Assembly: GCF_000835495.1 (NCBI RefSeq)
Contig: NW_015622541.1
Coordinates: 1,488,001-1,552,000, forward strand
DNA: 64,000 bases
Reading direction: 5' to 3'
DNA from: Cladophialophora immunda
Taxonomy: Eukaryota > Ascomycota > Eurotiomycetes > Chaetothyriales > Herpotrichiellaceae
Positions 31,893 to 41,374 of this stretch are shown here, piece after piece (the first letter of the stretch is position 1; each line of letters begins with the position of its first letter). The position numbers and the translations under genes were made by a program. The notes under the pieces are model-generated. The model worked only from the letters and a program-made list of their open reading frames with translations. It was not told the DNA's origin and made no database searches.

Positions 31893-34800
31893 ATGGTCCT
31901 TCCTACATCCAGCGCAGTACAAACAAATGGGGGTCATGATGTTGCTGGGAATCCACCAGGAGCCTCTCACTCGTCCCCAATTCAACCTTCCTCCAACGAT
32001 AACGCTGCTGCGGCGACCTTTGGCAAGCGGCCGCTATCACCTTACCAAATAATTGAGGATCAAGATCTTGCTCGAGCCGTTGAACTTTCACTTCAGAATC
32101 AGGCTCAAGTAAAGCAGGAACCAGATACCCAAGGGGGTTCATCTCACCGTCACTCGTCATCGTCGTCAGCATCATCATCATCATCATCTTGCGAGCCATC
32201 GGTTTCCCTGGTCTTGAGTCTGAACAATGAGTTCACCCCCCTCGTCGACAAGATGGGCGATACAGCTATCTATTTTGGCCCTCCCCCTCAAATGCCGGAG
32301 CAAAACGACAAAGACTATCACTATATCAAACAACATTTTGATCGCGTCCATGTGGTCAAAAGCTCAAATCTTAGGCTCATGGGTGACGAGTCCAGGTTTA
32401 CCGACAGAGATCTTCTGAACTCGACAAAGTCATTTCGTGCCGAGAGAAAGCTAAGGAAGCTCGGGGTTTTGAGCAGCGTAGAGGCTGCACATGGAGGGAA
32501 GTTCAAGTACTACATTGACCTCCGCCCACCCAACGAAGACGACGAAGCTGTCATTCTCATCACCGATCTGACTTGTACGCGCGGTGTGCTCACTTGGCAC
32601 CTGGCAATGAAGAAGTACGATCTGTCTCCTCTTGCCGTACTAGGTCACGACGAATTCGGCGTCCAGCCTCATGTTGATATGCTGGTAAACCCGGCGATTT
32701 CTTCGCAGAACACCGAAGATGCAGCCGCAAGCCCTTCCAAAACGGCGAAGCCACGTTCGAAGAGTGGCTCTTCGAACGAAAAGCCTGCGCCTCTAGCCTC
32801 AGCACCACAGATTTCCCCAGAATACTCTCCGCTTCGGCACTGGTCCGCCCTCGAACGAGTGCTCCAGGCCATTCAAGGGAACGACCCGAAGCTGGACTCT
32901 GCCCCTAAGCTCTGGACGTTCTTCGCCGTTGCTCGATACTTTGGCTGTGCTATTCACGAGCGTATCTCAGGGTGGATCATGACTTGGCTTCATGCGGGCA
33001 ACAACAGCAACTTCATCCAAAACAACCCTGAAGTGGCATACCGTATCGCAATGGGCATCAAATCTGTGGAGCTCATCAGAGACTCCTTTTCCATCCTCGT
33101 CGGCGAGAGGGCACTTATTGAAGCCTGCGGTGAGTTCAACCCGGAGATTCTAACCCTTCGCCGTCAGAGCGTACATGGCCGAAAGCTAGAGCTTCTCGAC
33201 GATGATGAGCGCAATCGAATCGACCACGCTGCTTCATCTTTCGTGAAGCGGATTCGCGAGGCCATCTGCAGTATGTGTCAAGACATGGACTTTCTTCACG
33301 AGAGTGCAGTCTATGCAATACTTGACAATGCTGTCGGACAAACACGGAGGGCAGTGGAGGCGCTGAAATCGACCAAGACGACTGTGAAGGAGTACGTCAG
33401 ATCGAGAATCTACTATGTGCTGTGCCAGGATCAAGGATGTCTCCGAAATTTGGAGCCGGAGCCAAAATCAACCCTCCCTTTTCGATCAGCTTCTATTGAG
33501 GACTATGGCACGGTCTATAGGTCTCTCAACCAAAAAATGAGACATTTCACCAAGACCTTCTGGTTGGCGTTGCAGCATACACGATTTGACGAGGGCACTC
33601 ACAGCACATCCCATGAAGGCACGATTGGCTGGGAAACCACCACTCCGTACCACGAAGCTCTTCATGGGCTCTACAGGAATGACCCCCTCAACGGAATTAG
33701 TCGAGTCCCGCGGGCCACTTTGGAGCGTAAGATTAACATCATCAATCAGATGTTTCATAGGGGAGAGGTCATCCATGGTAAGCGCTCCCCAAAGCGCCGC
33801 AAAACTTGCGATTCCGACGACTTTTCCCACCGTTTCGGGAATACAGAGAATCCGATATCCTCCTCCAGTGTACTTATGCCCATTACTCCTTCCTGGAGAG
33901 CTGCTCCACCCGAGCCAGCGCCGACAATACCTGCTCCTCGCCCTGAGCCGCCCGCTTTCGCACTGAGACCCAAGCCAACGAGTGAAGAAAGTCACTCACA
34001 ACAGACAAATAACAACGGAGCCTGGAGCTTCCATGGGAAGCAAAATGAGATTCCTATGCGTCCAAAGCGAGCCGCACCAGACAACGCACGCATGAATGGT
34101 ACTCCCGAACCTCGATGCGAACCAGATACCTTGGTCGAAACCCACATACCAGAAGAGTCGATGGCACCGCTGCAGAGCAATTTGACCCCGGCGATTCCAC
34201 CACCAGCAGCAGCAGCAGAAGATGTCTCTGCCTCCTCAGCTTCAAACAAATTCTTCAACCCGTATACTGGCAAGTATGAAGGACAGGATATCCAAGAACA
34301 GATGTGGGACAATCAAGCTGCTCCTTACTCTCCTCGAAGCGGTAAACGGGTCAAACAATACTTCTCCAACAGCAATACCGACACCGAAGTGACTATGCCT
34401 TTACCCCCCAGCTACCGTTTTCCGATCAATCCAGCAGCATTGCTCAACGACGTCACCGCGGCAATCGAAAAAATTTGTTCAGGTAACCTCTACCCACCTC
34501 ATCTGTTCCACCAGACCAGTCTATTGCCTACGGACCTTTACGACAATCTTCTCTGTCTCACCGCCAACGAATTCCGCTATCTACCACTCTGGGTTCCTGA
34601 CGGCAACGATGACGAAACCGGAGGGGTGTTTGAGGAAGTGCACGTTCCGAATCTCGACCCTATACGGACCAGCATTGAGAGCTTTGGGCCGGGACGGATT
34701 AAACGAGGATTCGATCAAGCGGACACTGATGTGGGCAGTGATATCGACGAGATCACGAGTTCCCAGGCGATCAGTACCGTGGGCAAGGCCAGTAAGCTCG

Positions 34801-35570
34801 CCACGGACGGGACCCGCACGGTGAAGAGTGTATCCAGTGCCAGTACCGTCAACGTCAAACGAGAGACTGAATCTGCGGACCTAGAAGATCCGGTAGTCGT
34901 GGATCATGGTGTTGTCCACATGGGTCAAGCTCCGCCAGGAATGGACGATGAGGGTGACACGGACATGCTGAATATCGACGAGCTCGACGACGACAATGTT
35001 GGTTGCGATGATGATGATGATGATGATGATGATGACGACGACGACGATGTCGGCGGCGCATTCGAGGATGGAGACTCAGATATCAGCGATGGTTTCAACC
35101 ACTGGGACGACAATCGGGCGGAAGAATCGCCAACGACCCAAATCAACATGGGCGATGAGTGTCGAAGCAACGACACCAACCCGGACTTCGAGGCAATGCC
35201 AACCGCCGCCGACACTGATGATGATGATGGGTACACGAGCAAGGACAGCGGGAAAGGAAAAGGCAAAGCCAAAGCCCAGAATTTCCCGCACGGATTCGAC
35301 CTCCCAGATCTGCCAGATCTCCCGGTCCGCGACCCGACCGCCGCCGCCGCCGGGACGGAGGGAGTCCTCCACCTTCACTCCCACCACCAAGATCACCAGC
35401 GTCCGCATCCTCATCCGCATCCGCATTCTCACGGCACTCGTTCTGGTCCTGGTCCGCATCGCGATCACGCCTCGAGTTCCAGCTCGGTCGTCTTGATCGA
35501 CATGGGCGACGACGACCACCACAACCACAACCACGACGAAGAGGGTGACGATGGTTTCGAATTGGTATGA
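31893..35570 (+). CDS. Conserved-looking hypothetical protein with ubiquitin-interacting motif, 1225 aa
   Basis: This is a single long exon. The frame extends 39 codons upstream without an ATG; the first ATG at 31893 has an A at -3 and is the likely start. Residues 55-71 (EDQDLARAVELSLQNQA) fit the ubiquitin-interacting motif: an acidic lead, then L-x-x-A-x-x-x-S. A Ser-rich linker follows. The middle, about 110-640, is well ordered in composition (for example KLWTFFAVARYFGCAIHERISGW cut short, SVELIRDSFSILVGERALIEACGEF) with no domain I can name. A proline-rich disordered region follows. The C-terminus has a run of 14 Asp (about 1039-1052), an acidic Ser/Asp block and a His-rich stretch before the stop. 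The protein may read ubiquitin marks in nucleus or cytoplasm, but that rests on the motif alone. Confidence 0.8.
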   Translation: MVLPTSSAVQTNGGHDVAGNPPGASHSSPIQPSSNDNAAAATFGKRPLSPYQIIEDQDLARAVELSLQNQAQVKQEPDTQGGSSHRHSSSSSASSSSSSCEPSVSLVLSLNNEFTPLVDKMGDTAIYFGPPPQMPEQNDKDYHYIKQHFDRVHVVKSSNLRLMGDESRFTDRDLLNSTKSFRAERKLRKLGVLSSVEAAHGGKFKYYIDLRPPNEDDEAVILITDLTCTRGVLTWHLAMKKYDLSPLAVLGHDEFGVQPHVDMLVNPAISSQNTEDAAASPSKTAKPRSKSGSSNEKPAPLASAPQISPEYSPLRHWSALERVLQAIQGNDPKLDSAPKLWTFFAVARYFGCAIHERISGWIMTWLHAGNNSNFIQNNPEVAYRIAMGIKSVELIRDSFSILVGERALIEACGEFNPEILTLRRQSVHGRKLELLDDDERNRIDHAASSFVKRIREAICSMCQDMDFLHESAVYAILDNAVGQTRRAVEALKSTKTTVKEYVRSRIYYVLCQDQGCLRNLEPEPKSTLPFRSASIEDYGTVYRSLNQKMRHFTKTFWLALQHTRFDEGTHSTSHEGTIGWETTTPYHEALHGLYRNDPLNGISRVPRATLERKINIINQMFHRGEVIHGKRSPKRRKTCDSDDFSHRFGNTENPISSSSVLMPITPSWRAAPPEPAPTIPAPRPEPPAFALRPKPTSEESHSQQTNNNGAWSFHGKQNEIPMRPKRAAPDNARMNGTPEPRCEPDTLVETHIPEESMAPLQSNLTPAIPPPAAAAEDVSASSASNKFFNPYTGKYEGQDIQEQMWDNQAAPYSPRSGKRVKQYFSNSNTDTEVTMPLPPSYRFPINPAALLNDVTAAIEKICSGNLYPPHLFHQTSLLPTDLYDNLLCLTANEFRYLPLWVPDGNDDETGGVFEEVHVPNLDPIRTSIESFGPGRIKRGFDQADTDVGSDIDEITSSQAISTVGKASKLATDGTRTVKSVSSASTVNVKRETESADLEDPVVVDHGVVHMGQAPPGMDDEGDTDMLNIDELDDDNVGCDDDDDDDDDDDDDDVGGAFEDGDSDISDGFNHWDDNRAEESPTTQINMGDECRSNDTNPDFEAMPTAADTDDDDGYTSKDSGKGKGKAKAQNFPHGFDLPDLPDLPVRDPTAAAAGTEGVLHLHSHHQDHQRPHPHPHPHSHGTRSGPGPHRDHASSSSSVVLIDMGDDDHHNHNHDEEGDDGFELV
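35007..35049 (+). repeat. (GAT/GAC)n coding microsatellite, poly-Asp
   Basis: This run of GAT codons passing into GAC codons encodes the 14-residue Asp tract of the UIM protein. The pure GAT part is likely length-variable. Confidence 0.9.
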
Positions 35571-36375
35571 CATACATGATATGGGGCGGCCTCAAAATCA
35601 TGGGTGTCCAACGCAACTGTGGAAACTTCCGCCTCGGATCTGCACTTGCACACACGGCAGGAAAATGGCAGGGAGGCGGGGACAATGGAGGTAATATTCT
35701 GTTCAACAAAAAGAAAAAGTAGGGTGGGACGGGCCTGTAGTTCGGGATATCCAAAAGGGAGTGTGTATCGGGAACGAGTTGCACAGCGTCGAGCCGGCAA
35801 CAGCGAACAGTTCATGGGACGAGAGCTAATCGCACTTATAACGACTGATCATGACTGGAATTTTGCAAAAAGAGAAAAGGTTAAGAAAAAGCAAAAGAAT
35901 GCTAAATGAGTTTCTAACAATTGCCGTGAACGGGAACGTGACTTTTGCTACTCAAGCTCGTTTTTGCACGCATTTCTGGTCAGGATCCTGCCTGCTGAGT
36001 TACCAAGCTAATAGTCCAGTGCACTCTATCTCTGGTGTCTCCCATCCCAAGCCAGGTTCACACTCCCAGTGTCCGCCCACGACCATTACTGCCGATCCCT
36101 CCAGGCCATCCTCGGCCCGTGCCCTGGACCCCTGCCTCCCTCGCAAAGATAGCAACACAATTTTTGGATGAATAAAGTAGGAGGTGTGGGTCGTGCAAGA
36201 GCGGAACAAAATGTTAGATGGCTATTCAGTACAGTCGTGTGGTGAAAAGAGAAAGCTTGGAAGTCGGTTGTTGCTGGGGATCGTGCGGGTGCGAGTTTCG
36301 GTCCTGGGATTCTGTCTTCCTTCACGATATCCAATCACGGGCTTTCACTGATACGGGTGTCAGTTCTGAATGTGC
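35571..36375. other. Convergent 3' intergenic region
   Basis: It lies between the stop codons of the UIM protein gene (plus) and the export adaptor gene (minus). Short frames only; no gene recognised. Confidence 0.5.
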
Positions 36376-38299
36376 TCAGCAGATGAATTCGACGTCGCTC
36401 ACTGAAATCTCTTCCATGCCCATGTCATCGCCAGTATTGGCTGCGGGAGCAGTGCCGTTGGTGGCAGCTTCAGTGGTCGCACCCACTGCGGAGGGGTTAT
36501 TACCGCCCCAGTAATCTGTCATTTCGGCATCGAGTTCTTCAGCAGTCTTGGGTTTGGCTCGAGGGTTTCGTCCACGCTTCGGCTTTCCGGGTTTGCCGGC
36601 CGATCTCCCCTTGGTGCCATCCTTTGCGGTCACCTTCTTCGTCACTGTGGCCGACTTCGGTTGAGCCTTTGGGTTGGCGCTGGTCTTTGTCAGTGGTTCT
36701 GACTTTCCCGAGCGTTTTGGTGGATTTGCGTACGCAACACGTTCCGCAAGTGACTTGGCTGGAGCCGGCTCTGGAACACTGCTGGCGTCCATCACAACTT
36801 CAATCTAGTCGAGGTCAGGAGAAGCCCATGTACGGTGCGGATGGTGGTCGTGCTTGCCTTCATTGGTCGCTTGTCCACCAGCATTCCGTTGAGGTCTTTG
36901 GCAGCTTTGGCGGCAGAGTCGGGCTTCGAGAAGATGATGTCGGCAATACCGCGGCTCTGACCATTCTGATTGTACTGCAAAGAGACCTTCTTGACGTTGC
37001 CTACGGACTTGCCGAAGTATTCCTATTCGGCCGCGAGTGATCAGTAAACTGCTGGAGAGAAGTAGGAATAGCATTTCTTCCGCATCGTTCATCCCCAGGT
37101 AAGAATGCAGTAAGAGATGTTTCCACAGTAGAGGATAGTCCAGGTACATATCCTTGCGCTGGAGCACCAGCGAGTACAAAAGGGCCGAAAGCAGTAGCAG
37201 CAGCAGCAGTCCAGCAGTCGAATCGTGTGTCGTTGCCATCGTCCCCTGGATTTGTTCACCCGGATGGTCATACATTCTGAGGCCAACTGTGGAAAATGCT
37301 GAGCATGATCTTGATGGCTGGTCCAGTTTTCCATCGTGCGACAGGTCGGGGGCTGGAGGAGGGTTGGAATTTGTGGGTCGTAGATATTGCAGGGCGACAA
37401 GCTCCTCGATAGACTATCGACATGGCTGGATGCAGGTGCGTAGCATTCGACAGCTTGGTGCGAGGTCTTGACGCGTGGCGTCGAAGAGCACATGGTCGTC
37501 AAGGGGACCATGGACCAGACAGCAAAGGTGCCATGGTTAGGCGTGGTAGGTCGTGCTAGGCTGCGCTGCGCTGCTTTGCTTTGCTTTTGAAATGGCTTGT
37601 TGCAACCTCGCTGATGCCCCAGACAAACAAGGCAAGAGGGTCTCAAAAGCGTCTCAGCATCTTGAGAACTCCTCCGGGCGGATCTGCATCATTATTCCAC
37701 TCGGTGGCTAGCCGGAGAGAACTTGCAAGACCATGGCGAACAGTACCTTCACCAAACTGCATCGCAGAAGATGCGAGCCGAAGATGGTGGGAATGTTGCC
37801 TGCCCCAGATAAAGCCAGCATTTCAGCATGGCGATACGCTCCTTGAGGATTGTCTCTCCCGTCTCGACATCTCCCTCAGTTTCTTTGTTGCATCCCACTT
37901 CTTCTTATCGGACACGGTCGCATAAAGAGCCAAAGAATAACAGGCGGTGGCAAGCGGCGATGGAATCCAAGGTCGAAAGCCTCTTTATCAACATACCTTG
38001 ATCTGGGCTTCGTTGACGTCGAACGGCTACAGGAGAGGTTAGTGGCGCGCCAAAAGGTGTAAAGCAGGCAAGTTAGAACATACCAATCCACTGACAACGA
38101 TCTTGCTCGAGCGGGATTGAGATGCGGCGCCGGCGGAAGGTTTGATGGTAGATTTTACTGGTTTGGTTGCTTTCTTCACACCACCGACTGGCGCAGTTGG
38201 ACCAGTTGACTTTGGGACCTTGCGGCGGCGAGCCTCGCGCTTCGCCTTCTTCTGGCTATCAATGATGGAGTCGAGAGATTGATCTAGCCTGCCAGACAT
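36376..38299 (-). CDS. Yra1/ALYREF-type mRNA export adaptor, 4 exons, 279 aa
   Basis: Exons: 38299-38084, 38026-37997, 37022-36858, 36804-36376 (840 nt, 280 codons with stop). The N-terminal conserved REF box is visible in MSGRLDQSLDSIIDSQKK (1-18), followed by a basic Lys/Arg-rich linker. The RRM spans about 66-144: RNP2 is IVVSGL at the end of exon 1, PFDVNEAQIK is exon 2 (30 bp), and the RNP1-like SRGIADIIF is in exon 3. The C-terminal half is Lys/Pro-rich and basic. It ends with an acidic tail that holds the usual DYWGG-like segment. REF proteins link spliced mRNPs and the TREX complex to the export receptor Mex67. Intron 2 is 974 bp, by far the longest in the window. Intron 3 is GC-AG (donor AAG|GCAAGC) and I found no GT alternative. 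In yeast the single large YRA1 intron mediates autoregulation, so this one may too. Confidence 0.9.
36805..36857 (-). other. GC-AG intron (53 bp)
   Basis: The donor GCAAGC follows exon-final AAG, which is the strong-context form of GC donors. The acceptor is GACTAG. Removing it joins KRPMK to IEVVMDA, restoring the last RRM strand. Confidence 0.85.
37023..37996 (-). other. Unusually long intron (974 bp) in the export adaptor gene
   Basis: The donor is AAG|GTATGT at 37996 and the acceptor is GAATAG at 37023. It interrupts the RRM between its first helix and 'EYFGKSV'. Frames inside it show no coding signal in either strand. It is about ten times longer than the other introns here. Confidence 0.8.
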
Positions 38300-38998
38300 C
38301 TTGAACGGATGGAGAGAGGGAGGTCAAGGATAGATTTTGCAAAGGCGGAAGGAGTGGACGATGCGTAGTGTCGCAGGCGTCAAGAGAGAGCTGTCCAAGT
38401 CCGGTGCAGTTGCGGGACAGATGACCACTGATCGCGCCGTTCTGTCCTGGTGCGAGATTCGAACGTTTAATGAGAGATAGATTTATGGTAAGGAAATTGA
38501 CGATGAAGAGGCGCGCGGCAAGAATTAAATATGCGCTTGGATGGAGGTGATATCGACTGATGATAGCAGCGGCGATGGTGAAGGAGAAGGCAGGGCAGAA
38601 GGAGGGTGAAGGGGAGTCACGCCAAAATGATGAATGCGGCAAGGTTAAGGCGAGGCGCAGGCAAGGCAACAGGCTGTCACAGGAGAAATTCGGACGCAGC
38701 CAAGCCAGCACTAAGCCCGTTTCGGCGCCACGGGACATCAGCGTCACGTGCTCCGGTCAAGGCGAACTACGGCCTGCGGCGCGGGTACCGAGTAGGGACA
38801 GGACCACTACTTGTAAGTATCCTCAACGATGGTCTTGACATACAGAATACTCTACCTGATCCCATAGAACGCCATTCATGTGTCATCATCTCAAAACATA
38901 GTAGTCACCCGTAGTATAAACTGGCGGTTTTTGCGGCAGACGCGCAGACGCGTCAAACCACCACGGCCGTCCTTGCTCGTTCCATACTCGCGGGTGTT
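38300..38998. other. Intergenic region between export adaptor and Vps24 genes
   Basis: This is the promoter and 5' leader of the export adaptor (minus) and the 3' flank of the Vps24 gene. No gene is supported. Confidence 0.5.
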
Positions 38999-39728
38999 TC
39001 AGCTCTTCAACGCCTCGAGTCTCCCGCGCATTTGCTCCAGCTCTGCTTCTCTGTCCTCTTCCGGCTCTTCTTCCTCTGCCTCCACTGGGAGCTGCGGGAC
39101 TTGTTGTTCTGGTGTGCCCAACCTTCCCTTCAAGACCTCGCCCAGAACCTTGTCGACTTCATTCTCCGCTTCTTCGTCCTCGCCTTCCAGCAACTCATCG
39201 TTGGGTAGAGCATCACCAACCATTTCTTCAATGATGCCGGCCTTCATCAACTCCTGGCTCAGCTCTTGCATGGTTCCGGTCAGCTCTGGTAATCGGATTA
39301 ATGTGTTGACATCTTTCATGATCCGAGTGCTGGCCTTCAGACTGCCTTCGATCTTGCGAACCGAAAATGCCTCGTTCACTTGCATTTGTACGCTTTGCAA
39401 TTGTGCCTTGCTGGTGTGTAGTCTTGCCGACTGCTTCCGTACCTTAATCAGCTCTCTAGCGAATATTCGTGCTTCGTCGGCGCCTTGTTTCGCTTGGGAT
39501 GGGTTTTTCTGTCCCCTCTTTGCGGCATTCAATATCAGGGTCCTCGTCTTCTGTTCCGTAATCTTCAGGTTGGTTATATCCCGGTCCAAGGCCCGGACGT
39601 TTTTACGGATGATGCCGTCGCATTTTCTCTTCTGAGGTAGAGTTAGCCTGCTGCAGTCCAGTTGGAAATCACGGACGAACTTGTTCCTGGGGATCCGGCT
39701 TGAAGAAGACTGCCTTGAACGACTGCAT
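38999..39728 (-). CDS. vps24: ESCRT-III subunit Vps24 (CHMP3), 2 exons, 226 aa
   Basis: Exons are 39728-39681 (16 codons) and 39631-38999, joined across a 49-bp intron (GTTCGT...CTCAG with branch-like GCTAACT). The joined N-terminus, MQSFKAVFFKPDPQEQ|KRKCDGIIRK, matches the Snf7-family Vps24 start, followed by LDRDITNLK. Vps24 caps Snf7 filaments on endosomes and helps recruit Vps4 during multivesicular body formation. The first ~150 residues are the basic helical core. An acidic linker (EGEDEEAENEVDK, EAEEEEPEEDRE) follows, and the C-terminal EQMRGRLEALKS has the form of an MIT-interacting motif for Vps4. Length is normal for the family. The protein acts on the cytosolic face of endosomes. 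It is divergent from the p23 gene. Confidence 0.92.
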
Positions 39729-40580
39729 TATGGCGGTAGTTCCCGTAGCGGTAGTTGTTGTTTAGTAGCCTGGTTGTCTGTGCTCGAGTAGGAGGAGCTT
39801 CTCGTGGTCCACTACAGGGCCATGCTGGGGTCTGAGCCAGATGCCGCCGGCGGCAGGCTTGCGGTGAAACTCAAGAATGGGCGGCTGCGATGCGACTCGA
39901 TCATGCGGGTAGGGCGATGATAAGCGACACGTCTACTTGCCGTCCAAAATAAGTTGTAGGGCTGATGAACGGAGATCAACTAAGGAGCAGCTGTAGCGAA
40001 TACTTTGTCACCTGCTGATGCCGGTGGAGGAAGGTTCGTGGTGGGTAGCCCGGTCAGACACTGCGTACCTCGTATTTGGCGGCGAGGCAGCGAGATGAGT
40101 TAGGAAGAGCAAGTTGCTGTGCGAAGATGTCACGGATGCCTGGCAATGGGGGGGGGGGAAGGAAGTGGGGGAATAGCCTAAGAGTTCTCGGCCTGCTCGT
40201 AAGTGGTAGGCAGTCACTAGCTGGGCGGAAGCGGTACCTTAAGAGGGTCTTGCTTGTGAAAGTCATGCTGAGTGGGCGGCGGAACAGGCACTGCGCACCC
40301 ACTGCGTGCTCAGCCCAGGAGCCCGGGGGTCTTTCGATGTTATTCGTTGCACTTCGAACAGCCTCGTCCCTTTCACCTTAGACTGATCGCCCACACACAA
40401 ATAGTTGAACCTCTTGCAGCAGACCGAGTAAAAGCAGGCAAGCAAGCAGACTTTTACATCTTCCATTGTTCTCACAATCCGACCGTACCTTTACGTCTTA
40501 ACAACGCTCCTCCTCCCGTTCTTCACCACTACTTTCTCATCCTCTTACGCCAGAAGCCCCTCCAACTCGTAAACCTCACC
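39729..40580. promoter_or_regulatory. Divergent promoter between Vps24 and p23 genes
   Basis: This 852-bp interval separates start codons facing apart. It contains an 11-nt G run (40148-40158) and CT-rich sequence before the p23 start. TTCGAA-like half-sites near 40340-40360 could belong to a heat-shock element, but the spacing is not convincing. Confidence 0.45.
40148..40158. repeat. G homopolymer, 11 nt
   Basis: An uninterrupted run of 11 G lies in the divergent promoter. It is prone to assembly error. Confidence 0.9.
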
Positions 40581-41374
40581 ATGGCTAGCCAGGTTACTCC
40601 AGAAGGTAAACCCTCCCGTCGCCGCAATGAGTCCAACGTCGCCGAGACCTTTACCTACTCGGTGACAGACTCTCGCTTGATCTGAGCACATGACTGACTT
40701 GGATCGCACAGTCCTATGGGCGCAGCGCTCCTCCGCCACTGAGCCAGAAAAGAACTACATCTACCTGACAATCAGCGTGCCTGATGTTCCCCCCAAGTCT
40801 CTCAAACTCGACCTCAAACCCACCGGCCTCACCTTCACTGGCACATCAGAGACCAAGAAGACCACATACCATCTTGAGATGGAATTCTTCTCTGAGATCG
40901 ACGTCGAGAACTCGAAGACGCATCACACTGCGGCCAACATCCAGATGATTCTCAGGAAGAAGGAACTCAAGGAGGAGTATTGGCCACGCCTCCTCAAGGA
41001 CCCCGCAAAAGTACACTACCTTCGCACAGACTTTGACAAGGTATGCTCTGGATCCTCCGAGTCACTAACTTTCCGCATACTGATTTGCCTTCTTTTAGTG
41101 GGTCGATGAGGACGAACAAAACGAAGCTCCGGAGGACGACTACATGAACCAATTTGGCGGTGGTCTCGGAGAAGACGGCGGCTTTGGTGGCATTGACTTC
41201 TCCAAACTCGGTGGAGGCGCCGGCTTGGGCGCAGAAGGAGCAGGCGCCGAGGGCGGCGATGACAACGAAGGAGAAGAAGAAGATGATGATGACGACGACG
41301 AGATGCCTGACCTCGAAGATGATGAAGCCGAAGGTGATGCTAAAGGCAAGGGCAAGGGCAAGGAGGCTGCATGA
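40581..41374 (+). CDS. sba1: Hsp90 co-chaperone p23 (Sba1/Wos2), 3 exons, 209 aa
   Basis: Exons are 40581-40605, 40712-41040 and 41099-41374 (630 nt, 210 codons with stop). The introns are 106 bp and 58 bp, both GT-AG. p23 binds the ATP-bound Hsp90 dimer and slows ATP hydrolysis, stabilising client complexes in cytosol and nucleus. The CS domain covers about residues 8-115: VLWAQRSS, YIYLTISVPDV, LTFTGTS, the 'KKELKEEYWPRLLKD' stretch, and then FDKWVDEDE across the second junction, which carries the signature WVDEDE. The rest is a flexible Gly-rich and then acidic tail with a 10-residue acidic/Asp run, ending in GKGKGKEAA. The start in exon 1 has strong context (CACCATGG). Confidence 0.95.

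Noticed and set aside
37089..37646. 185-codon minus-strand frame inside the long intron of the export adaptor
   Set aside because: Its Cys/Ser-rich sequence has no family signal, and including it would break the RRM.
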